Source of the DNA: Fibrisoma limi BUZ 3 | GTDB lineage: Bacteria > Bacteroidota > Bacteroidia > Cytophagales > Spirosomataceae | DNA: 64,000 nt | NCBI RefSeq assembly: GCF_000296815.2 | Contig: NZ_CAIT01000007.1 | Coordinates: 124,001-188,000, forward strand | Direction of reading: 5' to 3' | In this document: positions 45,201 through 52,993 of the stretch, in pieces | Layout of the letters: every line of letters starts with the position of its first letter | How positions within the stretch are numbered: position 1 is the first letter of the stretch | The notes under the pieces: model-generated | Told to the model about the DNA's origin: nothing | Database searches by the model: none | The model's input: only the letters and a program-made list of their open reading frames with translations | Position numbers and translations under genes: made by a program

Positions 45201-45582
45201 TTTTCTCACGCTGGATACCCAGCGCCGTTACAACAACTTCGCCCAGGGTCTGGGCATCGCCCCGGAGCGTCACGTCGATGGTCGAACGGTTCCCGACGGC
45301 TATTTCCTGCGTTTCGTAGCCGATGAACGAGAACGTCAGCGTAGCGGTTGAGGGCGCATTAATCGAGAACCGGCCATCGGCACCGGTGGTAGTCCCCGTA
45401 GTGGTTCCTTTAACGACAATGGATACGCCCGGCAGCGGCTGGTTATCGTCGGCGGATGCAACGCGCCCGGTTATCGTTTGCGCCACGGCCGACAGGCCCG
45501 ACAGCAGGCAAAACAGAAACGCCACCAGTTGCCTGCGGAATACAGGAGCGGATGGCGTCGAGTGACGTAAAAAGATGGTCAT
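42253..45582 (-). CDS. SusC/RagA-family TonB-linked outer-membrane transporter
   Basis: A 1109-residue channel protein that imports the ligand held by SusD using TonB energy. It has a signal peptide (RRQLVAFLFCLLSGLSAVAQ), a carboxypeptidase-regulatory-like domain (GRVASADDNQPLPGVSIVVKG), a plug with the SusC signature GIQREKKALGYATQEIQG and the SALYGARAANGVIVIKTKSG box, then a barrel ending FGFNLGLKL. An open extension reaches 45621, but the promoter lies there and the ATG at 45582 fits the signal peptide. A decayed paralogue sits directly upstream. The nearby phosphonate genes suggest the ligand is an organophosphonate, which is inference. Confidence 0.93.
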   Translation of the reverse strand: MTIFLRHSTPSAPVFRRQLVAFLFCLLSGLSAVAQTITGRVASADDNQPLPGVSIVVKGTTTGTTTGADGRFSINAPSTATLTFSFIGYETQEIAVGNRSTIDVTLRGDAQTLGEVVVTALGIQREKKALGYATQEIQGEALTIARETNVTNQLAGKIAGVTVVGSPSGIGGSSRVTIRGERSVDLNKNQPLYVIDGVPISNGFTGASGRNNLEVDFGNGASFINPDDIESINVLKGGAASALYGARAANGVIVIKTKSGRGNKGIGVEINTNQTVETPLVLPEYQTVYGQGNGNGGDFAFVNGGGAGLTDGTDEAWGPAFSLNKSYPQYDSPRTLNGQPTNFRGGDLNAPAGSVITPTPWVAETDNLRKFLQTGRTNTTSIALTGSNDAGNFRLAHTLLNQTGIVPNTDLKRYTTSLSGGFKFTPKFSANAFVSYIKGESGNRPSISYGTESIMYLFNCWLPPSVQLEPMKDYWMRGLEGVRQYSWNYNYHDNPYLTVYENTNGQLYDRVIGNASLKYDLTPWLSVQGRTAIDYSSEKREYKRAFSTQRFPFGQYRDSRIITEERNTDFLFTANKELNETWTVSGTFGGNQLRQKSDFLETNAGQLNIPGIYNLTNSRVPLQTSQSLVEKWVNSLYGSAQVSFRNYLFLEVTARNDWSSALTLPEYARTFGTQDNSYFYPSVALSAVLSDIFTLPQSVSFLKARLNYASVGNDTDAFTFTQSYNPSDPFGSSQIYGETDRLANFNLKPEISDSFEGGVELKLFKRRVGLDVSYYQTNTRNQILNIPLSITSGYNSRAINAGLIRNNGVEVALNLVPVELPNSLRWGVDFNFSANRSKVIRLADNIQNFVMASRRVSIEARVGERMGDMYGIGFARVQNTDPTKPYYDATGQYVGQMVFNQGRPIATTERIKLGNYNPDFLLGINNSLTYRNLRLSFLFDIRQGGKLYSETQTVGREGGIIIETLEGRANGYDLNLPGNGVIGQGVKVVSTNADGTTTFAPNDVKVNSRQWHTAWTGGRNIAEGVMYDASFVKLREVQLGFNIPDRIWGRVPLRGVTFTLVGRNLAVWSKVPHVDPETLSYSGGTALPGIEYMAIPSARSFGFNLGLKL

Positions 45583-45620
45583 AAGTCGTAGTACAGTTTG
45601 AATGGAATTAGGTGCAAGCA

Positions 45621-45648
45621 CAAAAGTACTTAGCTACCATTACGCCAA
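45621..45648 (-). promoter_or_regulatory. Probable susC promoter
   Basis: Read on the minus strand, a TTG at 45648-45646 is followed after 17 nt by TACTTTTG at 45628-45621, a match to the Bacteroidota -7 element. The spacing is a little shorter than the usual 19-21 nt. The start codon is 38 nt further on. A related sequence lies upstream of the decayed SusC copy near 46655-46690. Confidence 0.5.
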
Positions 45649-45779
45649 TACTGATTGTGAATCAACGATTTATGAACTCAGTATTAAAGAATTTCACAAC
45701 TACTTAACACACCTGATACGTTTAATTAAAACCTGATTAATAGCTGGTTTCAGTTTACCCCAAATCCCTGAAACGGTTG

Positions 45780-46660
45780 GTTGTTGCCGGGTTACCGGCG
45801 TACTTAACGATTCAAAGCGCGACTTCGGCGAGAAGTTCAGCCCAGCGACGTATTGAAGTTAGTGATGTTCAGCCTGGTGTTCGGCACCAGCCCCCGCTGG
45901 TAGTTATGCGATAGCGAGAAACGCAGATCGTATTTTTCCGTTGAGGACGATACGGCTACGTTATTGGTCGACAGGATACCCGTTTGCAGAAACCAGCGCA
46001 GGTTATCCTTACCGCGTAGAGTCCAGGGCTGGTATTTACCTCCACCGAGAAGCCGCGCTTATCTTTCGATCCCCGCTTGGTCGTGATCAGGATGGCAACG
46101 TTCTTACCCCGGAAACCGTACAGGGCTGAGGCTGAGGCCCCAATGGTCAGACCGGCCACCTTACCGACCAGATTGTTGATCGGGTTCGGCTCGCGGGCTT
46201 TCACCAGCGACGCACCGTCGACCGACTGAATAGCCACCCCGGTGTTACGCACGTCTTTCTTAATACCGAGCGCTGTAATGACAAACTCATTCAACACTTT
46301 AGGGCTACTAACCAACGTCACATCGATGGTGTTGCGGTTACCTACCGTAATCTCCTGTGAGTCGTACCCAATAAATGAAAACGTCCGTCAGTGTAGCGGT
46401 TGACGAGGGGACGTTAATCGAATACGTACCATCGGAGCGGGTAGCGGTTCCGGTGGTTGAGCCTTTAACGACGATGGAAACACCCGGCAGGGGTTGCTGA
46501 TCATCGCCGGAAACGACCCGACCGCTGATCGTTTGCGCCAGGGCTGGTAGCCCCGACAACAGGAAAACAAAAACACCATCGGCAGTCGGCACGGGGCGTA
46601 ACTGGATGGTATTGAGGAAAATAAATAAAGCTTAATACATTTATGGATTAACCCGGTGCT
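45780..46660 (-). pseudogene. Decayed SusC paralogue with frameshifts and internal deletions
   Basis: Fragments of a second SusC can be followed in different frames. The first encodes an N-terminal domain (ISGRVVSGDDQQPLPGVSIV). A frameshift falls around 46390. The second fragment holds the plug start (EFVITALGIKKDVRNTGVAI) and jumps, after a deletion, to ASALYGFRGKNVAILITTK. The third corresponds to the part of intact SusC with DNLRKFLQTG (here DNLRWFLQTG) and ends at a stop near 45843, with further similarity in a shifted frame. Most of the barrel is missing. The upstream sequence still resembles the susC promoter. It is a relic of a tandem duplication or of an older locus, not a functional gene. 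Confidence 0.85.
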
Positions 46661-46772
46661 GATTTCCAAAAATGTACTTAGGCAGTATTACGCGTATATT
46701 GACTGCCAATGGTTTATAAATAACCTACCCGATTAGTTTACATAAAAATAACACTACCTGTACCGCTTATCT

Positions 46773-47942
46773 CTAAACGCTGACCCCCAGCCACTGTCGG
46801 ATGCTGGCTTCGGCAAAGCCGGCACCCGAGGTCATGCCTTTGCCACCGATGCCGGTAATGATACGAATGTGCTCATCGACATCGTACTCAAAAATCTCTT
46901 TGTCCGTCTGGCTGTAAAAACCAGCCCATTCTTTCCGGATCGGCTCGACCGGGAAGCGGACAATCCGGCGGGCTTCGTCCAGAATCAACTGGTTGATATG
47001 CGCCTGGGTATGATAGCCGAGGTTTTCGGCCTGTGTTGCGGGGGCGTATTCGTGTGAATCACCGATGATGAACGAGCCATCTATCGCCTGCTTAAACAGG
47101 ACGTGGATACCCCACTGTTTCAGCTCGGCCAGGTGTTCAGGCGTGGTCAGCCCGGCGTAGGAAGGACATTCCCGAAACGATTCATACCGCCGGATGGTCA
47201 GGCCGGTCAGGATGTTTCCGCGCAGGTCAACATCAGGCATCGGCTTGGTCATCAGCATCTGTAATTTACTGACGACCAGATCCGCTTCGGCCAATACGTC
47301 GGGAAACAACAGCCGGACTTCATGCCCGCTGCAGATCAGCAGCCGGTCGGCCTGAAACCGCTGCCGGTGCGTCTGACGTGGCCCGGCCAGGGTGACGATC
47401 GCCCCGTTGTAGTTCGACTGGCAGTCGATCACCGCCGAGCCGGACTGGTACGCTACGTTGTATTTCTGCCGGATGTAGGCAATCAGCCGGTGTACCATCT
47501 GTTCCGGTTCCACACTAACCTCATCCGGGAAGTACAGCCCACCCAGCACGTAGTCGGGTTGAAGGGCCGGGTATTTCGCCAGGCACTGGGCTTTTGTCAG
47601 TAGTTCGCAGGGATAGCCAACACCTACGTAGCGGTCGTGCAGTTCGTTGATGAGCGTGAGTTCATCAGTGTCGGAGGCTATGTACACCGAGCCATTCGGC
47701 CGAACAGTCAAGTCCGTTTCATGCTGGATGGCTTTGTAGATTTCCAGGCTCCGTCGGCCGTAGTCGAACCACCGTCCGGCCAGCCCGGATGGCACCACCT
47801 GACCAAAGTTACGCACCGTAGCGCCTACAGGATAGCTGTCTTTTTCGAGCAGCAACACCCGCTGACCGGCCCGGGCGGCATGGTAGGCATGAAACGTACC
47901 GAGGGCTCCGGCACCGACAACAATCAGGTCGTAAAAAGCCAT
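46773..47942 (-). CDS. HpnW-type FAD-dependent oxidoreductase (TIGR03364 family)
   Basis: A 389-residue cytoplasmic flavoprotein of the DAO/glycine-oxidase fold. The FAD site is DLIVVGAGALGTFHAYHAARAG with the following LLLEKDSYPVGAT, and the C-terminus has the GIGGKGMTSGAGFAEASI motif. The TIGR03364 family is known for its genomic pairing with TIGR03351 phosphonatase-like hydrolases and is proposed to deaminate an aminophosphonate such as 1-hydroxy-2-aminoethylphosphonate, giving an aldehyde for the hydrolase. Here the hydrolase gene lies directly upstream on the same strand, with 132 nt between. The precise substrate is not shown by the sequence. Confidence 0.87.
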   Translation of the reverse strand: MAFYDLIVVGAGALGTFHAYHAARAGQRVLLLEKDSYPVGATVRNFGQVVPSGLAGRWFDYGRRSLEIYKAIQHETDLTVRPNGSVYIASDTDELTLINELHDRYVGVGYPCELLTKAQCLAKYPALQPDYVLGGLYFPDEVSVEPEQMVHRLIAYIRQKYNVAYQSGSAVIDCQSNYNGAIVTLAGPRQTHRQRFQADRLLICSGHEVRLLFPDVLAEADLVVSKLQMLMTKPMPDVDLRGNILTGLTIRRYESFRECPSYAGLTTPEHLAELKQWGIHVLFKQAIDGSFIIGDSHEYAPATQAENLGYHTQAHINQLILDEARRIVRFPVEPIRKEWAGFYSQTDKEIFEYDVDEHIRIITGIGGKGMTSGAGFAEASIRQWLGVSV

Positions 47943-48074
47943 TGTTAGGAAGGTTAGCGTTCGATGGATGGTTCAGCCGGATCGCCGGGCAGTTAAAGGC
48001 TTCAGATTCAATATTCCAACCAGGCGGTTCTGGATCAGGAACTTGATACCTTACACAATAAACGTTGACCGGAA

Positions 48075-48809
48075 TCAGACGACTGCCGTCTCGCGGGTGG
48101 CCAGAAGCTCGGGCAGCTCACGCAGGGACGACAGCAGAAAATCATGTGGATAGGAATCGAGCTGGTCGCGGGTGTGCGTACCGTTGGTTACCCCCAGGTT
48201 GAGCGCGACCCCGGCTGCCCGGCCCGACAGCAGGTCGGAGGGCGTATCGCCGATGTTGACAACCGACTTCACATGTTTTACTTTCAGGAGCTGCATGGCC
48301 CGCTCGATCATGTTCGGATAGGGTCGGCCGCGTTCTACTTCATCGCTGGCAATCGACACCTGAATCAGGCTATCCGGCCCGCCCAGCCGCTGTTCGTTGA
48401 GGCCGTCGAGCCAGCCGAGTTTACCCAGAATAATGTCCGTTACGACGCGGTAGAAGCCCGTGGTCAGGGCAATTTTGATTCCCCGCTGCCGGAGGTACTC
48501 AAACACCTCCAGGCACCCTTCCGTAGGCGTAGCGCCCTGGGTGAGGTAATGGGTTTCCAGGATTGTTCGGAAGGCGTCGTAGGAGACATCAACCTGATGC
48601 GGTACGTCGGGGTGGTTTTCGCCCAGTCGCTCCTTCCAGAGCGTCTCGAAGACATACCGTTTCGATAGACCCTGCATCGCCAGAATACGTTCATCGCTTA
48701 CGTACAAGCCGGTTTCGGCGGCTGCTTCGGCAAAACACCGCTCGACCTCATGATGGTCTGTCACGGTCGTCCCGGCCATGTCAAAGACCACTAATTCAAT
48801 TGGTTGCAT
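48075..48809 (-). CDS. PhnX-like phosphonatase (TIGR03351 family HAD hydrolase)
   Basis: A 244-residue HAD-superfamily enzyme predicted to cleave the C-P bond of phosphonoacetaldehyde or a close analogue. The nucleophile motif is FDMAGTTV (D10), the DxAGT form special to phosphonatases. K50 in MQGLSKRYVFETLW corresponds to the cap-domain Lys that forms a Schiff base with the aldehyde. The later VERGRPYPNMI has Arg where ordinary HAD enzymes have Lys, also a phosphonatase trait, and NIGDTPSDLLSGRAAG is the metal-binding motif. An upstream extension to 48869 is open, but the ATG at 48809 gives the normal length. It lacks a PhnW transaminase neighbour and pairs with the flavoprotein at 46773. 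Confidence 0.88.
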   Translation of the reverse strand: MQPIELVVFDMAGTTVTDHHEVERCFAEAAAETGLYVSDERILAMQGLSKRYVFETLWKERLGENHPDVPHQVDVSYDAFRTILETHYLTQGATPTEGCLEVFEYLRQRGIKIALTTGFYRVVTDIILGKLGWLDGLNEQRLGGPDSLIQVSIASDEVERGRPYPNMIERAMQLLKVKHVKSVVNIGDTPSDLLSGRAAGVALNLGVTNGTHTRDQLDSYPHDFLLSSLRELPELLATRETAVV

Positions 48810-49015
48810 ACGATATGGAAGGAGAAAAGGGACGGTAAACAACGCAAAAAATCGAATACGGTCCGTCACTCTATCATTAACAAATTAAGAAAATCAGAAA
48901 CGTATACCATGACATGCGTTAACACAACCGCATTGTGGGTGGGTTATGTTTTCGTGATTTCCGAAGGATAACGGCTCAGCAGGCGAACACCAGGCAGCCT
49001 CACACCCGTTGCCCT

Positions 49016-50512
49016 TTACCGTTTGACAACCCCCTCTTTTTCCCGCAAGGACAGGATTAGGTTGGTCTTTAATTCATGCAAACTCTTCTCCAGACCAACC
49101 GGATACGTATGCGGGTTGACGAACCGCTTCACGCCCGCGTGCAGGCTGTTCATCTGGGTCTGCACCCGCGCCCGGATCGTGTGGATGTCGGGGCTTTCGT
49201 ACACCCGCTTGCCCGCCCGAAACACCGGTACGAGCAGGTCTTCCGATACATACGCTGGCTCAAATCGCCGGCGCTTGGTAAAATCCAGCGGGTCAATCAT
49301 CGTAACGGTTCCTTCTGTGCCCCGCTCTTCGTCAAAGATCATGTCGGCCAGGAAGTTGGGCGTACCATCGGCGGTCAGCTCATAGAACCGACGTACCTGC
49401 TGGATGCCCGGCGTTGATGTTTTGATGGCCTGCTCCGATAGTTTGATCTTGTATTCCCACGTCCCGGTGGATTCATCCCGGAGCGCAGCCAGTTTGTACA
49501 CCCCGCCCAGCGCCGGCTGATCGTAGGCCGTCACGAGCTTGGTACCAACGCCCCAGACGTTGATTTTTGCGCCCTGCTGCTTCAGGCTGTTGATGATGGT
49601 TTCGTCCAGATCATTGCTCGCCACGATGGCCGTGTCGTGGAAACCCGCTTCGTCCAGCAATTTGCGGGCCTCTATACTCAGGTAGGCCAAATCGCCGGAG
49701 TCCAGCCGGATACCGGCCAGTTTATGCCCGCGAGCCACCAGTTGCCGCCCGGCTTCGATTGCGTGCCGGACGCCCTGCAACGTATCATACGTATCGACCA
49801 GCAGCGTTACGTTGTTAGGCAGTACGTTGGCGTAGGTTTCGAACGCCTGCAATTCATTGTCGAATGACATCACCCAACTGTGGGCGTGTGTGCCCCGCAC
49901 CGGAATGTCGTAGAGCTTGCCGGCCAGTACGTTGGAGGTAGCGTCGCAGCCGCCGATATAGGCCGCCCGGCTGGCCGTCATGCCTCCATCAACGCCCTGC
50001 GCCCGGCGTAGGCCAAATTCCAGAATCGTATCGGTTTCGGCCACCAGCCGCAACCGGGCCGCTTTGGTTGCTATCAGTGTCTGAAAATTAATCAGGTTCA
50101 GCAACGGCGTTTCCAGCAGTTGGCATTGCAGAATCGGGCCACGAACCCGTATCAGCGGCTCATTCGGAAACACAACCGTTCCCTCCGGAATAGCCTCTAC
50201 CTCGCAGGTCAGTTCGAGGTTGGCCAGATACTCCAGAAATCCTTCTTCAAACAGGGGCTGTCCGTCGTTGCCGGTGAGCGTCCGCAGGTAGCGGATATCC
50301 TTTTTCGACAGGCTGAATTCGTCCAGATACCCAAGTACACTCGCCAGTCCGCAGGCTACCGTGAAGCCTCCGCCGAACGGATGTTTTCGAAAATACAGAT
50401 TGAAAACGGCTTCTTTTTCGGCGGTACCGGACTTCCAGTACCCGTAGGCCATTGTGACCTGATAGAGGTCCGTGAGCAGGCTGAGCGAGGTGTCGTATAA
50501 TTTATTGATCAT
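49016..50512 (-). CDS. pncB: Nicotinate phosphoribosyltransferase
   Basis: A 498-residue enzyme joining nicotinate and PRPP to form nicotinate mononucleotide in the Preiss-Handler NAD salvage route, with ATP hydrolysis. The start LYDTSLSLLTDLYQVTMAYG, the FRKHPFGGGFTVACGL segment, the RGTHAHSWVMSF motif holding the catalytic His, and the RLDSGDLAYLS and WGVGTKLVTAYDQPALGGVYK phosphate-binding parts are all diagnostic. Size is normal for the longer bacterial type. It is monocistronic, with about 200 nt before the phnX-like gene and a divergent rpoN. The pathway connects to nadE at 28185. Confidence 0.95.
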   Translation of the reverse strand: MINKLYDTSLSLLTDLYQVTMAYGYWKSGTAEKEAVFNLYFRKHPFGGGFTVACGLASVLGYLDEFSLSKKDIRYLRTLTGNDGQPLFEEGFLEYLANLELTCEVEAIPEGTVVFPNEPLIRVRGPILQCQLLETPLLNLINFQTLIATKAARLRLVAETDTILEFGLRRAQGVDGGMTASRAAYIGGCDATSNVLAGKLYDIPVRGTHAHSWVMSFDNELQAFETYANVLPNNVTLLVDTYDTLQGVRHAIEAGRQLVARGHKLAGIRLDSGDLAYLSIEARKLLDEAGFHDTAIVASNDLDETIINSLKQQGAKINVWGVGTKLVTAYDQPALGGVYKLAALRDESTGTWEYKIKLSEQAIKTSTPGIQQVRRFYELTADGTPNFLADMIFDEERGTEGTVTMIDPLDFTKRRRFEPAYVSEDLLVPVFRAGKRVYESPDIHTIRARVQTQMNSLHAGVKRFVNPHTYPVGLEKSLHELKTNLILSLREKEGVVKR

Positions 50513-50665
50513 GCCGCGAAGGTAGTTGGATTGGGCTAATGAGAAAATTTTTCATGGCCCCTAACAAACTTTTAACTAAATTGGTCTGATAATTGTGAGG
50601 GGCAATTTGCAACTGTTTCTCCACTCAGCGTAACCTATTGACTCATAGCCCAAAGTGTACCACCC

Positions 50666-52117
50666 ATGCAGAAGTTAAGCCTAACCCAATCGCTTCAGCA
50701 GAAACTGTCTCCTCAACAGATACAGTTTATCAAGCTGCTGCAAATACCCACGGCCGAGCTCGAAACGCGGATTGAAGAAGAACTGGAAATTAATCCGGCG
50801 CTTGAAGAAGGAATGGGCGAAGAGTCTGATACGAACGAAGATGACCCCTTTGCCGACGAGTTCGAAGACGACTACAAAGACCGAAACGACGACCTCGACA
50901 TTGACAGTTACCTTCAGGGCGAAGACTATACCGGGTATAAAATGCAGGGTGACGGCAACTACGGCGACGAAGACCGGGATATGCCGCTCGCGACCAGCTC
51001 GAGCCTGATCGACTCGCTCATGCAGCAGTTCGGCTACCTGCAACTAACGGAGGAACAGCGCCTTATCGGCCTTCAGTTGATCGGTAGTATCGAAGCCGAC
51101 GGCTACATCCGCCGGTCCATGCAGGCCATTGTGAACGACCTCGCTTTTTCGCAGAACGTCTTCACCGACGTGAAGGAACTGGAGGAGGTGCTGAAAAAAA
51201 TTCAGACGTTCGACCCACCCGGGATTGCCGCCCGGTCGCTGCAGGAATGTCTGTTGCTTCAACTGCATCGCAAAGACACGACCGATCCGTACGTCATACT
51301 GGCCATTCGGATTATTGAAGATTTCTTCGACGAATTTTCGAAGAAGCACTACGAGAAAATTCAACGGCGGCTGAACATCAGCGACGATTCGCTCAAGAAA
51401 GTCATCGATATCATCATTAAACTGAACCCGAAGCCCGGTTCGGTCGAAGGCGAAGAAGGCACGGCCCAGTACCTGATTCCGGATTTTATTCTGACAAACA
51501 ACAACGGCAAGCTCGAACTGACGCTCAACTCCAAAAACGCACCCGAGCTACGTATCAGCCGGTCGTTTGCCGAGATGCTCGACACCTACGACAAGAGCAG
51601 CAAGCAGAACAAATCCCTTCGCGAAACCGTAACGTTTGTCAAGCAGAAACTCGACGCGGCCAAGTGGTTTATCGACGCCATCAAGCAACGCCAGCAAACG
51701 CTGCTGAAGACAATGAACGCCATCGTGCAGTTCCAGTACGACTTCTTCCTGACCGGCGATGAATCCAAACTCCGGCCGATGATTCTGAAGGACATTGCCG
51801 GGATGATCGATATGGACGTATCGACCGTTTCGCGGGTGGCCAACAGCAAATCCGTACAGACAGAATTCGGCATTTATCCGCTGAAATACTTCTTCTCCGA
51901 GGGGATTTCGACCGATACGGGCGAGGACGTCAGCAGCCGAGAGGTGAAAAACATCCTGAAGGAACTGATCGACAACGAACCCAAACTGAACCCGCTATCG
52001 GACGATAAGCTCGAAAAGATTCTCAACGACCGGGGCTACAACATCGCCCGGCGGACTGTGGCCAAGTACCGCGAACAACTGAATATACCGGTTGCGCGGC
52101 TGCGAAAACAATTGTAA
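50666..52117 (+). CDS. rpoN: RNA polymerase sigma-54 factor
   Basis: A 483-residue alternative sigma factor. Region I is the Gln/Leu-rich LSLTQSLQQKLSPQQIQFIKLLQIP activator-contact part. An acidic region II follows (residues about 55-100). The core-binding part contains DPPGIAARSLQECLLLQL, the helix-turn-helix is IAGMIDMDVSTVSRVANSK, and the RpoN box is ARRTVAKYREQLNIP, which reads the -24 promoter element. All parts are intact. Sigma-54 transcription needs an AAA+ activator; none is encoded in this window. Divergent from pncB. Confidence 0.96.
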   Translation: MQKLSLTQSLQQKLSPQQIQFIKLLQIPTAELETRIEEELEINPALEEGMGEESDTNEDDPFADEFEDDYKDRNDDLDIDSYLQGEDYTGYKMQGDGNYGDEDRDMPLATSSSLIDSLMQQFGYLQLTEEQRLIGLQLIGSIEADGYIRRSMQAIVNDLAFSQNVFTDVKELEEVLKKIQTFDPPGIAARSLQECLLLQLHRKDTTDPYVILAIRIIEDFFDEFSKKHYEKIQRRLNISDDSLKKVIDIIIKLNPKPGSVEGEEGTAQYLIPDFILTNNNGKLELTLNSKNAPELRISRSFAEMLDTYDKSSKQNKSLRETVTFVKQKLDAAKWFIDAIKQRQQTLLKTMNAIVQFQYDFFLTGDESKLRPMILKDIAGMIDMDVSTVSRVANSKSVQTEFGIYPLKYFFSEGISTDTGEDVSSREVKNILKELIDNEPKLNPLSDDKLEKILNDRGYNIARRTVAKYREQLNIPVARLRKQL

Positions 52118-52195
52118 AACCCATATTTACCGAATGTCGAGCCGCCGGAGCAGACTGAACTTTACAGTTTACTGGTTTTCAGGCGGTATATTTGC

Positions 52196-52224
52196 CGGGC
52201 AGACCGGTCGCGCCGGTCTGCCCG
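52196..52224. repeat. GC-rich hairpin between rpoN and the PAP2-like gene
   Basis: Perfect 12-nt arms (CGGGCAGACCGG and its complement) with a 5-nt loop. It is not followed by a T-tract, so it is either a weak terminator after rpoN or a leader structure for the next gene, whose start is about 25 nt downstream. Confidence 0.75.
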
Positions 52225-52249
52225 TAAACCGACAACGCAACATTTGATT

Positions 52250-52894
52250 TTGAGTACGCGCGTAGCTAAATTTCTTTCCGTCGTTTTCCACCCGCTGCTG
52301 ATGCCAACGCTCCTGTTTGGCATCTTGCTGTATCTGGCCCCCGGTGTTTTGGGCGTCGACGCCTTTACCGGTACGTTGCGGGCAAGCCTGCTTGTGCTGC
52401 TGTTCATTGGTACGTTTGGCGTTCCGGCCCTGCTGATCTACTACCTCTATCGTAGCGGTTTTGTCAGCAGTCTCCACATGGACGACCGGCAGGAGCGTCG
52501 GGTACCGTACCTGCTGACCGGTTTGATCTATACGTTCCTGACCTTCCTGTTTGCCTTCAGGATGCAGCTTATTTCGGTGGTTGCCCCCGAGATTGCAGTG
52601 CTGCTGGGCAGTACGGCCGTATCAGTCCTGCTGGTTGGGATCATCAGTCTGTTCTGGAAGATCAGCGCCCACAGTGTTGGTATTGGTGGGGTTATAGGGA
52701 CTATTGCGGGCATCATGCTGAAGTTCAACCAGACCGAACTGTTTTTAGTACTTCTGGCGGTAATCATCCTGGCTGGTGTGCTGGCCAGCGCCCGGCTTCA
52801 ACTAAACGCCCATACGCCGGGGCAAATCGGAGCGGGCCTGGCGCTGGGGCTGACTATAAGCCTGATCACCGTCTTTCTGTTCATCAGAACGTAA
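52250..52894 (+). CDS. PAP2-like integral membrane protein
   Basis: A membrane protein of about 215 residues with six hydrophobic helices. The spaced motifs MDDRQERRVPYLL, KISAHSVGIGG and ARLQLNAHTPGQIGAG resemble the three phosphatase motifs of the PAP2 superfamily (KxxxxxxRP, PSGH, SRxxxxxHxxxD), with the two His kept but the usual Lys, Pro and Asp altered. It may therefore be a divergent lipid phosphatase or an inactive relative. There is no ATG near the N-terminus; TTG at 52250 or 52244 is the likely start. It follows rpoN by about 130 nt. Confidence 0.75.
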   Translation: MSTRVAKFLSVVFHPLLMPTLLFGILLYLAPGVLGVDAFTGTLRASLLVLLFIGTFGVPALLIYYLYRSGFVSSLHMDDRQERRVPYLLTGLIYTFLTFLFAFRMQLISVVAPEIAVLLGSTAVSVLLVGIISLFWKISAHSVGIGGVIGTIAGIMLKFNQTELFLVLLAVIILAGVLASARLQLNAHTPGQIGAGLALGLTISLITVFLFIRT

Positions 52895-52929
52895 GCTTTC
52901 GGACTCACGTATTCATTGCCGATACTGCG

Positions 52930-52948
52930 CATACGGTTTTGCCGTATG
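52930..52948. repeat. Short hairpin upstream of the enoyl-CoA hydratase gene
   Basis: CATACGG and CCGTATG enclose a 5-nt loop, and a further CCGTATG copy lies 10 nt downstream. This could be an operator or a leader structure for the gene at 52994. No regulator can be named. Confidence 0.5.
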
Positions 52949-52993
52949 AGCCAAAAACCGTATGCTTGCATACCAATACGTGTGATCATCGCC

